Origin: Spirosoma aerolatum
GTDB taxonomy: Bacteria > Bacteroidota > Bacteroidia > Cytophagales > Spirosomataceae
DNA: 64,000 nt
Assembly (NCBI RefSeq): GCF_002056795.1
Contig: NZ_CP020104.1
Span: 6,581,501-6,645,500, forward strand
Direction: 5' to 3'
This document shows, piece by piece, positions 63,450 through 64,000 of the stretch. Every line of letters starts with the position of its first letter. Position 1 is the first letter of the stretch. A model generated the notes under the pieces. The model worked only from the letters and a program-made list of their open reading frames with translations, searched no databases and was not told the DNA's origin. The translations under genes and the position numbers were made by a program.

Positions 63450-64000
63450 ATGACAGAGTTTAATCAGCCAGATTTCTTCCCTGCCAATCCTGGCCAAATG
63501 GCTGAACAAGTGGGTAGCGACCATCTGAACAGTATTTTCGAAACCGCCCCTGTTTGCATCGTATCGTACCGGGCCATACGAAACTCAGCCCACGAAATCG
63601 TCGATTTTAAACCATTACGCGTAAACCGGGAAGCGATAGCTGCCTGTGGACATACCCGCGAAGCAATCATGGCTTCGACACTACTGGAATTGTTTCCGCT
63701 ATTCCGGGGTAGTGCCCTGCTACAGGATTATTTAGCCGTTGTTCTGTCGGGCGAAAATCGCCGGAGCGATCACTATATTCCGGGTTTGGGTGGCTGGTTC
63801 AATGTGTCGGTTTCGTGTATCGCACCCGATGAGCTGGCGGTTGTGTTTATTGACGTTAATACCCGCAAAGAAGCCGAGTTAATGAGGCAGCAACAAGCCG
63901 AACTACTCACGCAAATAAGTCAGTCGATGCAAATGGCCGTTTCAAGCCATGTACCCATTCGGGACGAAAGTGGGCGGATTGTCGATTTTGAATACATTTA
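63450..64000 (+). CDS. PAS-domain sensor protein, N-terminal part (cut by window end)
   Basis: The frame starts with ATG at 63450 (MTEFNQPDFFPANPGQMAEQ) and runs off the right edge after 183 codons. The segments LNSIFETAPVCIVSYRAIR, VNREAIAACGHTREAI, SVSCIAPDELAVVFIDVNTR and RKEAELMRQQQAELL match a PAS fold with the C-terminal FxDVTxRKxAE cap and coiled linker; a second PAS region seems to begin near DESGRIVDFEY. No kinase domain is visible in this part. The full protein is probably a multi-PAS histidine kinase or guanylate-cyclase-type sensor. The gene is divergent from the ImmA-like gene. Confidence 0.85.
   Translation, partial: MTEFNQPDFFPANPGQMAEQVGSDHLNSIFETAPVCIVSYRAIRNSAHEIVDFKPLRVNREAIAACGHTREAIMASTLLELFPLFRGSALLQDYLAVVLSGENRRSDHYIPGLGGWFNVSVSCIAPDELAVVFIDVNTRKEAELMRQQQAELLTQISQSMQMAVSSHVPIRDESGRIVDFEYI

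Overview
The window looks like chromosomal DNA of a Bacteroidota bacterium of the order Cytophagales, most like Spirosoma or a close relative (inference from gene content; no database search was possible). The evidence is a SusC/SusD pair, TonB-dependent receptors with N-terminal carboxypeptidase-D-like domains, S9/M13/S41 exported peptidases, DUF4293, promoters of the Bacteroidota type (TTG, about 19-20 bp, TAnnTTTG), little visible Shine-Dalgarno sequence, and the gene order tRNA-Tyr/Gly/Thr, tuf, tRNA-Trp, secE, nusG, rplKAJL, rpoBC.

Layout. 1-12.5 kb is mixed metabolism: a cut-off M20 amidohydrolase, a GH97 glycosidase, a fused aspartokinase/homoserine dehydrogenase, a McrB-like AAA+ protein without McrC, a zinc-type alcohol dehydrogenase, a secreted protein of unknown function, three small lipoproteins and a Gfo/Idh/MocA oxidoreductase. 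12.5-17 kb is a SusC/SusD-type outer-membrane uptake pair whose susD is frameshifted. 17-39.6 kb carries a DPP4-like peptidase, ruvA, a LysM lytic transglycosylase, an amidase (GatA type), tatA, malate dehydrogenase, an outer-membrane porin-like protein, a large zinc metalloprotease, a tricorn-like S41 protease, a MnmD-type tRNA methyltransferase, a thioredoxin-like protein and an M13 peptidase.

39.6-53.6 kb is the core information-processing block: four tRNAs, EF-Tu, SecE, NusG, L11, L1, L10, L7/L12, RpoB and RpoC, closed by a strong terminator. RpoB appears to start at a TTG codon. 53.6-64 kb is more accessory: a quinone-oxidoreductase-like protein, two TonB-dependent receptors, a decayed FtsX/MacB permease relic, a complete IS982-type insertion sequence with identifiable ends and a target duplication, an ImmA/IrrE-like protein lacking the metal-binding motif, and the start of a PAS-domain sensor.

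The most interesting structure lies between genes. One set of nested palindromes (outer GTAnn box, inner GCGGGTGGAAACCCGC-like hairpins) occurs at 7342, 9941, 36779 and 44367, with a possible relative at 26817. One copy touches a start codon, one adjoins a -7 promoter element and one sits between rplJ and rplL. A second class of gaps holds imperfect inverted repeats built from a short repeated word that differs from site to site (ATTCATT, ATGATGTATG, GTCATT, GTTTACAG, GGGAGCAGG). No clearly new multi-gene system was found; the orphan McrB-like protein with an unrecognised N-terminal region is the nearest candidate.
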